Made by a program: the position numbers and the translations under genes. A DNA stretch of 64,000 nucleotides from Tiliqua scincoides (taxonomy: Eukaryota > Chordata > Lepidosauria > Squamata > Scincidae). The notes beneath the pieces are model-generated. The model made no database searches. It saw nothing but the letters and a program-made list of their open reading frames with translations, and had not been told where the DNA came from. Shown here piece by piece: positions 22,521 through 32,337 of the stretch. Where the stretch lies: NCBI RefSeq assembly GCF_035046505.1, contig NC_089822.1, positions 96,687,659 through 96,751,658 on the forward strand, written 5' to 3'. Each line of letters begins with the position of its first letter. Position 1 is the stretch's first letter.

Positions 22521-23307
22521 TGAAATGCTACAACACCTAGCACCAATGCTGGAGCTCAGTGCCGGCAGTACTAGCCCATAGGATTGGGCTCTTACTTCCA
22601 AGGAAATATGCATAGAATTGTAAATGTGAAAGGTTTGCCATTAAAACCAACAAAAATCTAGAACATCACAGAAACAATTACCAGATGATGGAGAAAAAAA
22701 TCTATTGATTTCAGTGGGAGAGTTAAGTGCATGCTTGACTTTGGATGACTCATGCCTTATTTTTGTTCTGGTCGCTATTTTCTGGGGTGAAACAGTAGGA
22801 AGAGAATCCAAATTTCGGTTTGCTGACAGATGTTGCAGCATATGTACACAGGCTTTGCCAAAAACCAGATTTTCAATTAACATTGAATTTTGGGGGTGAA
22901 TCTGAAAAATCTGTTCCCTTTCAGCTTGGTGGTCCTCCATTCTTTACTTTTGTGCAAAACGGTTCTTTTTTGTTAAGGTTTTTAGTGTATATGGCCATGA
23001 CTGGCCTTAGGACAATTTGGCCAATTTGGCCAAATTGGGCCCTGCACCTGGAGGGGCCTGGCAGTAGTGTCACTAGGATTCACGTCACCTGGTGCAAGAG
23101 GCCTGCGCGTCACCCCATGTGGTGGCCGTGGTGATGTACCATCGCCCTGCCCCCACCGGTTTTTTGGCTGTACCTTTTGTTGTAACACAGATATTTCAAT
23201 GTGGTTTGTTTCACTGCATTCTGCATGAAATTATGCATTGATTGATATATAACATGATGGTATTATTCCTCCAAATTCTGATTTTAGTGATTTTGAAAAC
23301 TTGTAGA

Positions 23308-23308
23308 G

Positions 23309-23372
<64 letters not shown>

Positions 23373-23376
23373 ACCC
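23308..23376 (+). repeat. TC then AC microsatellite
   Basis: About nine TC units passing directly into about 22 AC units, inside the composite hAT. Confidence 0.95.
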
Positions 23377-23400
23377 CGACAACTTACTAACACCTTATTG

Positions 23401-23560
23401 CAGCAGTTCTCAAACTTTTAGCACTGGGACCCACTTTTTAGAATGACAGTCTGTCCAGGACCCATTGGAAGTGATGTCATGGCCAGAAGTGACATCATCA
23501 AGCAAATTAAAATAAATAATTATAAATAATTAAATTAAAATAAAAGAAATAATTAAATAA
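23401..23560 (+). mobile_element. hAT 5' fragment nested in the composite element
   Basis: Starts CAGCAGTTCTCAAACTTTTA, then GCACTGGGACCCACTTTTTA, GGACCCATTGGAAGTGATGT and GAAGTGACATCATCAAGC. These are the opening blocks of the hAT family seen complete at 38839-39201. The right end is not preserved in place. Confidence 0.75.
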
Positions 23561-23569
23561 GGGGGAGCC

Positions 23570-23660
23570 AGTTCTGTTCTACCAAGTGAATCTACTCTGA
23601 AGTAAGTCCTATTGTGGTCAGTGGGGCTTACTCTCAGGAAAGTGTGGGTAGGATTGCAGC
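23570..23660 (+). mobile_element. CAATCCTA-family MITE
   Basis: Contains TCTACTCTGAAGTAAGTCCT and GGGTAGGATTGCAGCC, the two inverted halves of the family. The left terminus is eroded. Confidence 0.6.
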
Positions 23661-23669
23661 CAGGATTGT

Positions 23670-24010
23670 GAATAATAATAATAATATACAGTATTTATAT
23701 ACCGCCTTTCTTGGTCTTTATTCAAGACTTTATTCAAGGCGGTTTACACAGGCAGGCTTATTAAATCCACGCAGGGATTTTTACAAATTGAAAGAAGGTT
23801 CTCTCTTTCAAGAACCACCACATTCAAGATGTTACACTCCGATCTGGTTTAACATTCTGGCCTCCATCCTCCCATGCTCCGAGCAGATGGAACAGCTCAG
23901 CTGCAGCTTGCCAGCTGCTTCAAGGTCGCACGGTGCCCGTGGCCTCGAACTGACGACCTTGTGGATGTTAATCTTCAGGCAAATGGAGGCTCTACCCTCT
24001 AGACCAGACC
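23670..24010 (-). mobile_element. tRNA-derived SINE, about 340 bp
   Basis: On the minus strand it begins near 24010 with GGTCTAGAGGGTAGAGCCTC (A box) and, about 45 bp on, GTCAGTTCGAGGCCACGGGC (B box). The body then runs to AAGGCGGTATATAAATA-like sequence (complement of TATTTATATACCGCCTTTC) and ends in an ATT-rich tail at 23670-23690. This order (tRNA head, unrelated body, simple tail) is that of squamate tRNA SINEs. Other fragments with a similar body are near 30600-30850 and 57860-58030. Confidence 0.8.
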
Positions 24011-24019
24011 TCCTGAAGA

Positions 24020-24175
24020 TTGTGAGCCCAATCCTATGCATGTCTACTCTGAAGTAAGTCCCATAGTGGTCAATGGGGTTTACTCTCAGGAAAGTGTGGG
24101 TATGATTGTAGCCCGTGAGCTCAAGCCTATGCATGTCTACTCAGAAGTAAGTCCCAGAGTGGTCATGGAGCTTAC
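24020..24175 (+). mobile_element. Two adjacent CAATCCTA-family MITEs
   Basis: The first copy reads GAGCCCAATCCTATGCATGT, TCTACTCTGAAGTAAGTCCC and GTGGGTATGATTGTAGCCC, with TGA near both ends. A second, partial copy follows (CAAGCCTATGCATGTCTACT). Confidence 0.7.
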
Positions 24176-24359
24176 TCTGTAGTCTGCCTGCAATAACAAC
24201 CCCCCAAAAAGAATCAGTGAGATTTTCAGTCCTCTCCAGTACCCAGTTTAAAGTTCTTCTATTTCAAGCACATCAATATAAAGACCCACCTGGCTTTACA
24301 AGTGCAAAACAGAAAACTTTCCCCTTACCAGTTGAAGCCTCTTTTTTTGTCCTTTTTAG

Positions 24360-24880
24360 TTGGGGGGGGGCATTTGTTGCTCCAGCTCCATCGGATTGGG
24401 ACCATTCTGGTGTCTTCACATTCCCCTTTGCCTGGCCTGACCACCAGCTAAGGCATGTCTGCCTACTTGCGAGTAAACACAACATGAGGCTGCTTCGCTT
24501 TCCATAGGTCTAATAGACTCACAGCTGGGAGGGGGGACCTTCTTCTCCATGTTTTTGGGGGCTGCATTCATTGGATCAGGACCATTCTGGTGTCCTTGGA
24601 GTCCTCTCAGCCTGCCTCGACTAAGGCAAGTCCACCTACTCGCAAGCAGACGTGGCCATGTGGCTTCATTTTGGGCTCAGACTTGCAGCTGGGAGGGGGG
24701 AGTTTCTCGGGTTTTTTTGGGGGGCTGCATTCATTGGATCAGGACCATTGTGGTGTCATTGGATTCCTCTCTGCCTGCCCTTTCCAATGGACTATGGCAA
24801 GTATGCCTACTCACAAGTAAATGCATGATACAGCTCACTTTCACTTTCCATAGGGCTCCATGCATTTTTTCCTTCTGGTT
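24360..24880 (+). repeat. Satellite-like tandem array, about 163-180 bp unit
   Basis: Three units can be phased on ACCATTCTGG/ACCATTGTGG at 24401, 24581 and 24744. Shared blocks are GCTGCATTCATTGGATCAGG, CTCAGCCTGCC, ACTCGCAAG/ACTCACAAGTAAA and CTTTCCATAGG. The unit is also present at position 1-130. The array sits inside the composite hAT-like element, just before its right end. Confidence 0.8.
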
Positions 24881-25611
24881 TTTTGGCCATAACTTTTGAA
24901 CGAAAGGAGAGATTTCAATTCTGTTTTTGCATTGCACTCCACTGGGAATACCGCATCCAACCATGTGTAGCTTGACGCAGTAGCTCCTAATGCCGCAATT
25001 TTAGCGTGTCACCCCCCCCCAGGGCACATCACCCAGGCGCATCACCTGGTGCAGCCCACATCCCCCGCACCCCCTAGCGACGCCAGTAGGGCCCACCACT
25101 CAGGCAGCAGGTGGAGTACATGCAGTGCAGCTTGCATCTCGCTCTGTAGCTTACACTCCAGCATAGAATCCTCCATGCTGAGGCATCATATTTTAGAAAA
25201 ATAGCTCCTAAGGCCAGCCCTGTATATGGCACTGTAGAGCACAAGCATCTAAGACAGATCCCTGCCCCAGCCAGTGTACTTATTCAACTTTGATAATAAA
25301 GTTAAAACAGCGAGCATGGTAGCAAAGTATCAGCCCAATCTTGTCCACAAGATAGGGCTGTCAGTCTATAAGCTAATGCATCTACCAGGGCTTAGATTTT
25401 CTTTTACTTGAGAATGAAGATGGTTAGGCACAGGGCTTTTTTTGTAATGGAACGCACCGGAACGGCGTTCCGGCACCTTTTTTCCCCCCTCCTCTCTGCC
25501 CCCACCTTTTTTCCCCCTGCCTGCACCACCCCACCCCCTTTTTTCCCTCCTCCTTGCCCCCACCTTTTTTCCCCTGCCTGCACCACCCCGCTCTGCACTG
25601 CTGGCTAGGGA

Positions 25612-25680
25612 GGGATTCGAACCTCCAACCTTGTGCTTCACAGCCCAGCACTCTCTCCATTGGGCTATAGGAAAGCCTAT
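25612..25680 (-). other. tRNA-like module (pseudo-tRNA)
   Basis: On the minus strand: ATAGCCCAATGGAGAGAG (A-box region) and GGAGGTTCGAATCCCTCCC (a perfect B box, GGTTCGAATCC, in a pairing T arm). CTGTGAA in between could be an anticodon loop with GTG. The acceptor and anticodon stems do not pair well, so this is a derived sequence rather than a working tRNA gene. Confidence 0.55.
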
Positions 25681-26513
25681 TGTTAAAGTGTTCAGAACTA
25701 ATATATAAGGTCTTCAGCCCAGCTGGTGGCTATCAGTGCCTCAAGTATTAGTTCCAAACGCTTTAAGCCTAAGAGCTTTGGTGGCTCAGTGGTTAAACTG
25801 TAGGTCTGTAGAGCCAGAGGCTAGGGGTTCAAATCCCACTGAGGAATAATTTTTTTTTTTTTTAAGGTGGCTCAGTGGCTAAACTGTAGAGTTGTGAAGC
25901 CAGAGGCTTGGGGTTCAAATCCCACTGAGGAATAATATTTTTTTTTTTTAGGTAGGAAGGTGCTCCATGGCTGCAAAATATAAAGGTTGGTTGCTAGTTG
26001 CCAAAAGGGGGGCCAGTTGAGGCTGCAAAACTCCTCAAAGTTCAGTCCCAGGCAGGCTCTTTTTTGACCTTTTTTTTTTTTAAGTTCCAGTTAGGACTTA
26101 ACCCACAGTTAAGCTCCTGGAATGAGCCCCCTGCTGGAGGCTGTGGGTTAAGTCCTACCTGGGACTTAAAAAAAAAAAAAAGTTAAAAAAAGAGCCTGCC
26201 TGGGACTGAACTTTGAGGAGTTTTGCAGCCTCAACTGGCCCCCCTTTTGGCAACTAGCAACCAACCTTTATATTTTGCAGCCATGGAGCACCTTCCCACT
26301 TAAAAAAAAAAAAATTATTCCTCAGTGGGATTTGAACCCCAAGCCTCTCACAGATCTACAGTTTAGCCACTGAGCCACCAGAGCTCTTAGGCTCAAAGTG
26401 TTTGGAACTAACACTTGAGGCACTGATGGCCACCAGCTGGGCTCAAGACCTTATATATTTGTTCTGAACACTTTAACTACTGTATAGGCTTTCCTATAGC
26501 CCAATGGAGAGAG
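25651..26513. repeat. Long inverted repeat (arms about 375-460 bp, loop 32 bp)
   Basis: The left arm is 25651-26108, the right arm 26141-26513. Outer arms start CTCTCTCCATTGGGCTATAG and end with its complement. The inner block from GGTGCTCCATGGCTGCAAAA to CCCAGGCAGGCTCTTTTTT looks identical in both arms for about 100 bp. The arms close on GGACTTAACCCACAG/CTGTGGGTTAAGTCC around a 32 bp spacer. The left arm carries an extra tandem copy of its tRNA-like block (25866-25935), which explains the unequal lengths. Confidence 0.92.
25783..25935 (+). other. Two tandem tRNA-like modules
   Basis: GGTGGCTCAGTGGTTAAACT and, about 45 bp later, GGGGTTCAAATCCCACTGAG resemble an A box (TGGCTCAGTGG) and B box (GGTTCAAATCC) at tRNA spacing, followed by a T run that could stop polymerase III. 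A second copy starts at about 25866. A third, complementary copy lies in the right arm (about 26318-26385). Confidence 0.6.
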
Positions 26514-26747
26514 TTTCCTATAGCCCAATGGAGCACCTCCCCACCTAAAAAAAATGGGGTGTTTCACTCCAGCTGTGGCAGGAGTGCTTTTGCTATCAGG
26601 GAGCTCACATGGGATGGACGTGTGTGTGCGCGTGTGTGTGTGCGCGCGCGCACGCATGTATAAAAAATGGTTTAAAAATAAATAAATACAAAGTTGTGAG
26701 TTCCTGCACCTATTTTTTTTTTTTACAAAAAAAGCACTGGTTAGGCA

Positions 26748-27799
26748 AATCAAGGGCTTAATGGAAGAGGGAGGGGTCTCAAGATCCTCTCCTGGGTGGA
26801 CCTCTGGGCAACACTTTTGCAATTCTGTGTAGTTCTGTGTTAAAGTAGATGGAGATTATATGATTTTTATTCTGGGGCAGCAGAATACTTTAGTTTTGCT
26901 GACTTTTTAGAGAATCATCTTGGCATAATTTTTGTGCCTTAAAAAGAGGGCTTCTTTTCCATGGAAGAAGCTGCTCCTCTGTAGAAGAATCTCATACCTG
27001 AAACACATCAGGATTTGCCATTAAATATTTGCTTCGCTATTTGAAGACTAGATCCATTAATGCCACTCAAATAGCTCTACTTATTGAACTGTTCCCTGTC
27101 TCACCAGTTCACTACCTGAACTTGCAATAAGCAAACAGCCTAATCCCATGAGTGGGAAATGAGTTAAATCTCACTTAGGTCAAGGGGACATGTTCCCTAG
27201 TAAGAATGCACAAAATGTCAGTATTTTACAGTGAGGGATAATTGTCTTCTCAGGCTGCATTCAGTTAAAAAAACTGGACATATATTCAACAAGTATATAT
27301 ACCCTCCAATCATTTAACTCTCTCTTCTCCAAGTTCCTTGGGAATTGTAGTTTTGTGAGGAGAGGTTAGTAGTGATATTTAACTGAGAATTCTCAGCACT
27401 TTACCAGAAAAAAAACATTCCCAGAATGATTTGGGGAAATCCTTGAAAGCTGTAAAGCTATGGTGGTGGCTAAGGGATTACATTCCTTTTTAAAATTAGG
27501 TATTTGAATTCTCTTTCCAGTACTGCAACCTCCAACATGTGCCTCTAGTACCAGATTGCTAGAGGGCCTGGGGAAAGCCCTTCACTGCCCCCCCTAAAGT
27601 ACCCCCTTCCAGCTCCCTGATGGTATGTCAGACACTTTTACTGCCACCAATATTGAGAGTTCAGAGACTGGCCTGGCTGTGCCAATCTGGCCAGCCCCTG
27701 ATGCCATCTCCACTCATTTCTTTAAAAAATCCCTACTAAGATTGTGATGATCCCTCACAGCATAGGGTGCGCCCTGACAGCACATTATGGTGCAAATGG
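26748..27799. other. Unassigned stretch with an old foldback repeat
   Basis: 27290-27440 contains AGTTCCTTGGGAATTGTAGT, GAGAATTCTCAG and CATTCCCAGAATGATTTGGG, typical of an old self-complementary MITE family. A related piece is at 57700-57790 (ATTCCAGGATTCTTTGGGAG). No gene seen. Confidence 0.4.
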
Positions 27800-27941
27800 T
27801 TGGCAACCTTCAGTCTTGAAAGACTATGGCAGAAGCCTACAGCACCCGGTATTCCCTGGTGGTCTCCCATCCAAGTACTAACCAGGCCTGACCCTGCTTA
27901 GCTTCCAAGATCAGACAAGATCAGGGATGTGCAGGGTAACA
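27800..27941 (-). mobile_element. 5S-rRNA-derived SINE, copy 2
   Basis: The complement of copy 1: TTGGCAACCTTCAGTCTTGA (LINE tail), then GCCTACAGCACCCGGTATTC, GGTCTCCCATCCAAGTACTA and CCTGCTTAGCTTCCAAGATC (5S body), ending CAGGGTAACA. The 5S part spans almost the whole rRNA. The TSD is not clear. Confidence 0.92.
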
Positions 27942-28668
27942 TCTACTGGAATGGGGCTAGCTTGGTGGTTGTTATAAGGGGAAATTATCTAGAAAAGTCC
28001 TTTAAGCTATCTAAACTAGAAGGCACCAGGGTCTCTACCTGGTTACTCCAACAGTGGCATCCCGCTGCCTCACTCTCTTCGCTGCCGTGGTAGTTCGCTA
28101 GAAGAGCAACTTTCCAGTCTGCTCTCTGCTGCACTTCAGTGTTACCACTGCAGATGGCCAGCAGCCATTGGCATCGCTAGTGCGTTTGACATCCAGGTCG
28201 AGTGTCACCCCCTTCCTCTATATGATGATAATTTTAACACCCCCTCCCCTTTACAACACCCTCCCCGCAGATGGGGCAGGCAGGATTGAGCTGCTATTGA
28301 ATTTGTATATTTTATGGGAAGAGGGGCTGCCTGTTGGTCTTTCATTGAATTCCTTCAGTGAATTTTTTCAATGAAGAAAGGATCAACAGGCAAGTGTCGC
28401 AAGCAGCCCTGTGAGAAGGGAGTGAAAAAACTGTGTAAGATAAATATTTTACTGTGAGAGGAGAGTAAGAGGGCTGCCTCCTTATGGCTCACACCCAGGG
28501 TGGACTACCCTCTGCACCCATTTGCTATGCTACCTCCAGCAGATTAGCAGGGTGACACTGACCTAGCTCCTTAGGAACCCACTGCTTAGGCATAGAGTGA
28601 GATTATACCCACTCAGTTGTCTGTCCTGACACAAGCCATTGCTTTAACTCTTGTTCCTTACATCATCA
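27942..28668. other. Unassigned stretch
   Basis: C/T-rich around 28200-28260. No recognisable gene. GGCATCGCTAGTGCGTTTGA near 28170 recalls hAT-type ends of the GGCGTCACTAGG kind but has no bounded partner. Confidence 0.3.
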
Positions 28669-29017
28669 TTGGCAACCTTCAGTCTCGAAAGACTATGGTA
28701 TCGCGCTCTGAAAGGTGGTTCTGGCACAGCGTCTAGTGTGGCTGAAAAGGCCAATCCGGGAGTGACAATCCCTTCCACACTGGGAGCAAGTGCAGTCTGT
28801 CCCTGGTCTGTCTCCCTGGCTATGGGCCTTCCTTCTTTGCCTCTTTGCCTCAGACTGTTGGCAAAGTGTCTCTTCAAACTGGGAAAGGCCATGCTGCACA
28901 GCCTGCCTCCAAGCTGGCCGCTCAGAGGCCAGGGTTTCCCACTTGTTGAGGTCCATTCCTAAGGCCTTCAGATCCCTCTTGCAGATGCCCTTGTATCGCA
29001 GCTGTGGTCTACCTGTA
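28669..29017 (-). mobile_element. LINE copy C, heavily 5' truncated
   Basis: The 3' end is at 28669 (TTGGCAACCTTCAGTCTCGA). Homology to copies A and D ends at about 29017, within the protein segment TGRPQLRYKGICKRDLKALG. It retains only the last 110 or so residues, including CSQCGRDCHSRIGLFSHTRRC, which is intact here. CATCATCATT next to the 3' end may be a tail repeat. Confidence 0.9.
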
Positions 29018-30500
29018 CCTAGAGTGTGGCTTTGTACTTCCCTGAGCTTCTGTGTCACTTCCATCAACGCAGATCCTTCTGGTTTCTTCCTTAGCTGTTC
29101 CTCTTTGCATTATTCTTGTACTGTACAAAGCTTTTTGTATGTGTGTGTCAGGCCATCTGGGCAAATGTCTCCCAAGACTTTTTTCATTGAGACATAATGG
29201 ATGGAGAGGAGGTTTTGTATAAATTGGAGGATGAGCCATGACATCACTTGGCAAATGTCAGACCAAATTGAAAAACCTTTCCTGTGGTTTCCCCTTGACT
29301 AAAAGTCACTTGGCCTTTTAGTCTAAATTTGTACTTATTATTTGCAAACTTTCTGGCCCTTAACCCTCCCAACCTTTCAGATTTAATGCTCTACACTAAG
29401 GATAGAAATCTCTGAAGCACCCAGAAGATATCATGGTTCACTTTGAATCTCTGTATCTCTTATGGTAGTACCGTTTTGAGAATTTCAAAGTATTAGTAGG
29501 GCATGACCTACTTTCCCAGAAATAACGCAGTTTATTCTTAATTACATTTTCATTCCCATCCTCACCCACCCTTGAATGGTCCCCTTTTTGCACCTTCAAC
29601 ATATTGCTGATTTTCTTGGTGACTGTAATTGGGTTATAGCTTTCCTAATAAACCGCAGACTGTTATATTAAATAATGTTCTATAGAATCCGCTTTTGCTT
29701 CTCTCCTGAGCTGTGTGATCATGCAAGAATTGGTATTTTACCTGCCCCACTTTAAATTTGCACTTCTTTTAGCATTGCTGGGGGTGTTTTCTATTCATAG
29801 AGCTTTTTCATTTTTAAATGGTAACAGCCTTATGATGAGAGATCTGCACAATATCTCATACAGATCACGTGAAAGCCATTCCAATCTGAACTACATCTGA
29901 GATTTGAAAAAAAATGTGACTAACCACAGAAACCACTTGTCAAGGACTCTGGGGCTTGAACCAGAAATGTCACTGTTGAAGGTTGAGGGCATCTCCTAGT
30001 GAGCCACTGTTTTTTACTAGATGTTCTAATGCTTCAGGCAGAGAAAAGACTAGGGGTGTGCAACATCAGCCCATATGATTGTCAGGCAGTATGTGGTCTG
30101 TGGATTGGCTGAACTTGGAATAAATAATAGGAGCCTGTCTTTCTTCCATTGTCTGATCAACAGAGCAGGACCTACTGCACTTCTGGCTTTTGCCACAGCA
30201 GGGGACCTCAGCAGGGGACCCACTTGCAGCAGGTGACCTCTGAAACCTTGGAAGGGAGAACACACGCTCCAGGTTGGGATTCAGAGTAGTGGAGAAATCT
30301 GCTGCTCAGACTGCTCAGGGCAGTGTGCTTGACATTGGGTGAGTGAGGGAAGGTGTAGCTGCTGTCACCACTATGAATATCATGGAACTGCAGTCCTCAG
30401 CTCACTCTCACTTTTGCCTTGGGGATGGGAATTGTGAGATGCTAACAAAGGTGAACATGCTATGGAAAGTGCAGTGTGGATCCACATTGAATGATTGATT
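29018..30500. other. Unassigned stretch
   Basis: No classified repeat or exon-like frame. The sequence is mostly complex and AT-rich. Confidence 0.35.
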
Positions 30501-30504
30501 GATG

Positions 30505-30595
30505 GCACAATCCAAACCAGGTCTACTCAGAAGTATGTCCTATTTAGTTCAATGGGGCTTGCTCTCAGGAAAGTGTGGTTAGGATTGCAACCTGA
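30505..30595 (+). mobile_element. CAATCCTA-family MITE
   Basis: GGCACAATCCAAACCAGGTC, TCTACTCAGAAGTATGTCCT and GTGTGGTTAGGATTGCAACC: both inverted halves are present, about 90 bp. Confidence 0.7.
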
Positions 30596-30599
30596 GTGA

Positions 30600-30850
30600 T
30601 TGTTTACAGTATTTTTTTACTGACTTTCTCATAGATTCAAGGTGGTTAACACTGGCAGGCTAACCATAAGCACCAATTTTTAATGGAGTTTTTACAGGTA
30701 TTGCTCCATGAGAGAGACTCATAGAACCCTCCATTTCTCCAGATGTTTTTCTTCATAGTGCAATCATCATCCTGGTTGCACAGCTCTTGTGTTCCCAAGC
30801 TTTAGCAGGCAGCTGCAAATCAAGCCTCAGATTGGTTCTTGAGATGTTAT
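30600..30850 (-). mobile_element. Old SINE-like body
   Basis: Block order resembles the body of the tRNA SINE at 23670: ACAGTATTTTTTTACTGACT, TCAAGGTGGTTAACACTGGC, AGGCTAACC, TTTTTAATGGAGTTTTTACA. The tRNA head is not visible. Confidence 0.4.
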
Positions 30851-31568
30851 CAATTTCTTGCCAGCCAATTCCTCCGCATTCACTCGTGATGGGGCTTCCT
30901 TCTAATTGCGAAAAAGCAATCCTTCTGCATCATTAAAGAGTCTTTGGGTGGAGCCAACTCTGGCACTTGTAAAGTGACACATCTAGACTCAATCCCTGGA
31001 AAATTAGTACAGGGAAAGTAAATTCTTTGAGGAAGAAATGGCCATGCATGTTCTAACATTTTTCATCAGTTTCCAGCTGATGACTTATAAGCCAAAAACT
31101 CTTACTGCAGAAAATTTAATACATAAATAATTTTTATTTACATTAATGGATTCTGATATGTGTTTCAGAACAAGGTGCATACTTTCAAATGCAAATAAAC
31201 AAGGGGTAGCTCAGTCCTAACACTGCTGACACAAGTCCCTTGTGCCAACTCCTAAGTGTCACATACATGCCGTAAAGCACATTCACAACTACTCGGTTGC
31301 AGGCTAGGCCAGTGCAGGGACGTGTACTGGTGCAGCCAAACTTGCACTGGGACAGGGTGAGGCTAGCACAGGAGGTGGGAGAGGGTGGCAGAAGGGGGAA
31401 CAGAGATGGGGAGGTGGCATTTTAGGGTGGGGGAGGGTGGCCTGGGTGGTGGATCAGGCCCAGGAAGGGGTTGGGACCAGCCATAGTGGCGCAGGCTGGA
31501 TCCTAACTCCCAGCCCTGGTCCTGACTCTGACCCTGACCCGAGCAGCATTGCAAGGGCCACTCAGATA

Positions 31569-32085
31569 TGAACATAAGAACATAAGAACAGCCCCACTGG
31601 ATCAGGCCATAGGCCCATCTAGTCCAGCTTCCTGTATCTCACAGCGGCCCACCAAATGCTCCAGGGAGCACACCAGATAACAAGAGACCTCATCCTGGTG
31701 CCCTCCCTTGCATCTGGCCTTCTGACATAGCCCATTTCTAAAATCAGGAGGTTGCGCATACACATCATGGCTTGTACCCCATAATGGATTTTTCCTCCAG
31801 AAACTTGTCCAATCCCCTTTTAAAGGCGTCCAGGCCAGATGCCGTCACCACATCCTGTGGCAAGGAGTTCCACAGACCAACCACACGCTGAGTAAAGAAA
31901 TATTTTCTCTTGTCTGCTCTAACTCTCCCAACACTCAATTTTAGTGGATGTCCCCTGGTTCTGGTATTATGTGAGAGTGTAAAGAGCATCTCTCTATGCA
32001 CTTTATCCTTCCCCTGCATAATTTTGTATGTCTCAATCATGTCCCCCCTCAGGCGTCTCTTTTATGCACCTGCCTACAGACTATT
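31569..32085 (-). mobile_element. CR1-type LINE 3' end
   Basis: Its 3' end is on the left, with the 8 bp tail repeat read as AACATAAGAACATAAGAAC, the hallmark of CR1-like elements. It then carries GGATCAGGCCATAGGCCCAT and a C-terminal coding part. On the right it fades at about 32085, just before the hAT at 32109. Confidence 0.85.
31765..32040 (-). pseudogene. CR1-type LINE protein, C-terminal 91 residues
   Basis: The translation includes MIETYKIMQGKDKV, LFTLSHNTRTRGHPLKL, KRKYFFTQRVVGLWNSLPQD and LDAFKRGLDKFLEE. This is the conserved CR1/L2-group C-terminus (FKI..G...TRGH..K......R..FF.QRVV..WN.LP..VV.A.....FK..LD). It lies downstream of the RT in the full-length element. The rest of the protein is absent, so it is a 5'-truncated dead copy. 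Confidence 0.88.
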
Positions 32086-32108
32086 GGTGGGTTCCCGATA
32101 GTCTAATG

Positions 32109-32329
32109 CAGCCATTTTCAACCTTTTCCGTCTCATGGCACAGTGACAAGGTGCTAAAATTCTCAAAGCGCACCATCCATTTTTTTTTACTATTGACAAG
32201 GCACACTGTGCTGCTGAGGAGGCTCATATCCTCTAATTATCCTAATAATAAGTGACCCTCCCCATACTTCCTGCTGCACACCTATGGACCATTCACATCA
32301 GTGTGCCACAGCATGGTTGAAAATGGCTG
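32109..32329 (-). mobile_element. Non-autonomous hAT element, type 2, with perfect TSD
   Basis: Ends CAGCCATTTTCAACC and GGTTGAAAATGGCTG are near-perfect inverted repeats. The TSD is GTCTAATG at 32101-32108 and 32330-32337, with the central TA of nnnTAnnn. It is 221 bp long and the cleanest member of its family in the window. No coding capacity. Confidence 0.93.
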
Positions 32330-32337
32330 GTCTAATG

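Larger units (their letters stand above)
23062..25088 (+). mobile_element. Long composite hAT-like element
   Basis: The left end CAGTAGTGTCACTAGGATTC and right end CCCTAGCGACGCCAGTA form the same terminal pair as the short copy at 62741-63231, which has a perfect 8 bp TSD. The element is about 2 kb because it carries other repeats: a TC/AC microsatellite, a fragment of another hAT (from 23401), two CAATCCTA MITEs, a tRNA SINE (23670-24010) and a tandem satellite (24360-24880). The flanks GGGCCTGG and GGGCCCAC match weakly. No transposase frame. Confidence 0.7.
25431..26739 (+). mobile_element. hAT-like element built round a giant palindrome
   Basis: Termini CAGGGCTTTTTTTGTAA and TTACAAAAAAAGCACTG are inverted repeats. 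They are flanked by a perfect 8 bp TSD, GTTAGGCA (25423-25430 and 26740-26747), which marks the whole 1309 bp as one inserted unit of hAT type. Inside the left end is GGAACGGCGTTCCGG, a small perfect palindrome. Most of the interior is a long inverted repeat (25651-26108 against 26141-26513) with tRNA-like modules. No transposase. Confidence 0.85.

Noticed and set aside
25783-25850. A functional tRNA gene
   Set aside because: A and B boxes are recognisable, but the acceptor stem does not pair and the block recurs in tandem and inverted inside a transposon.
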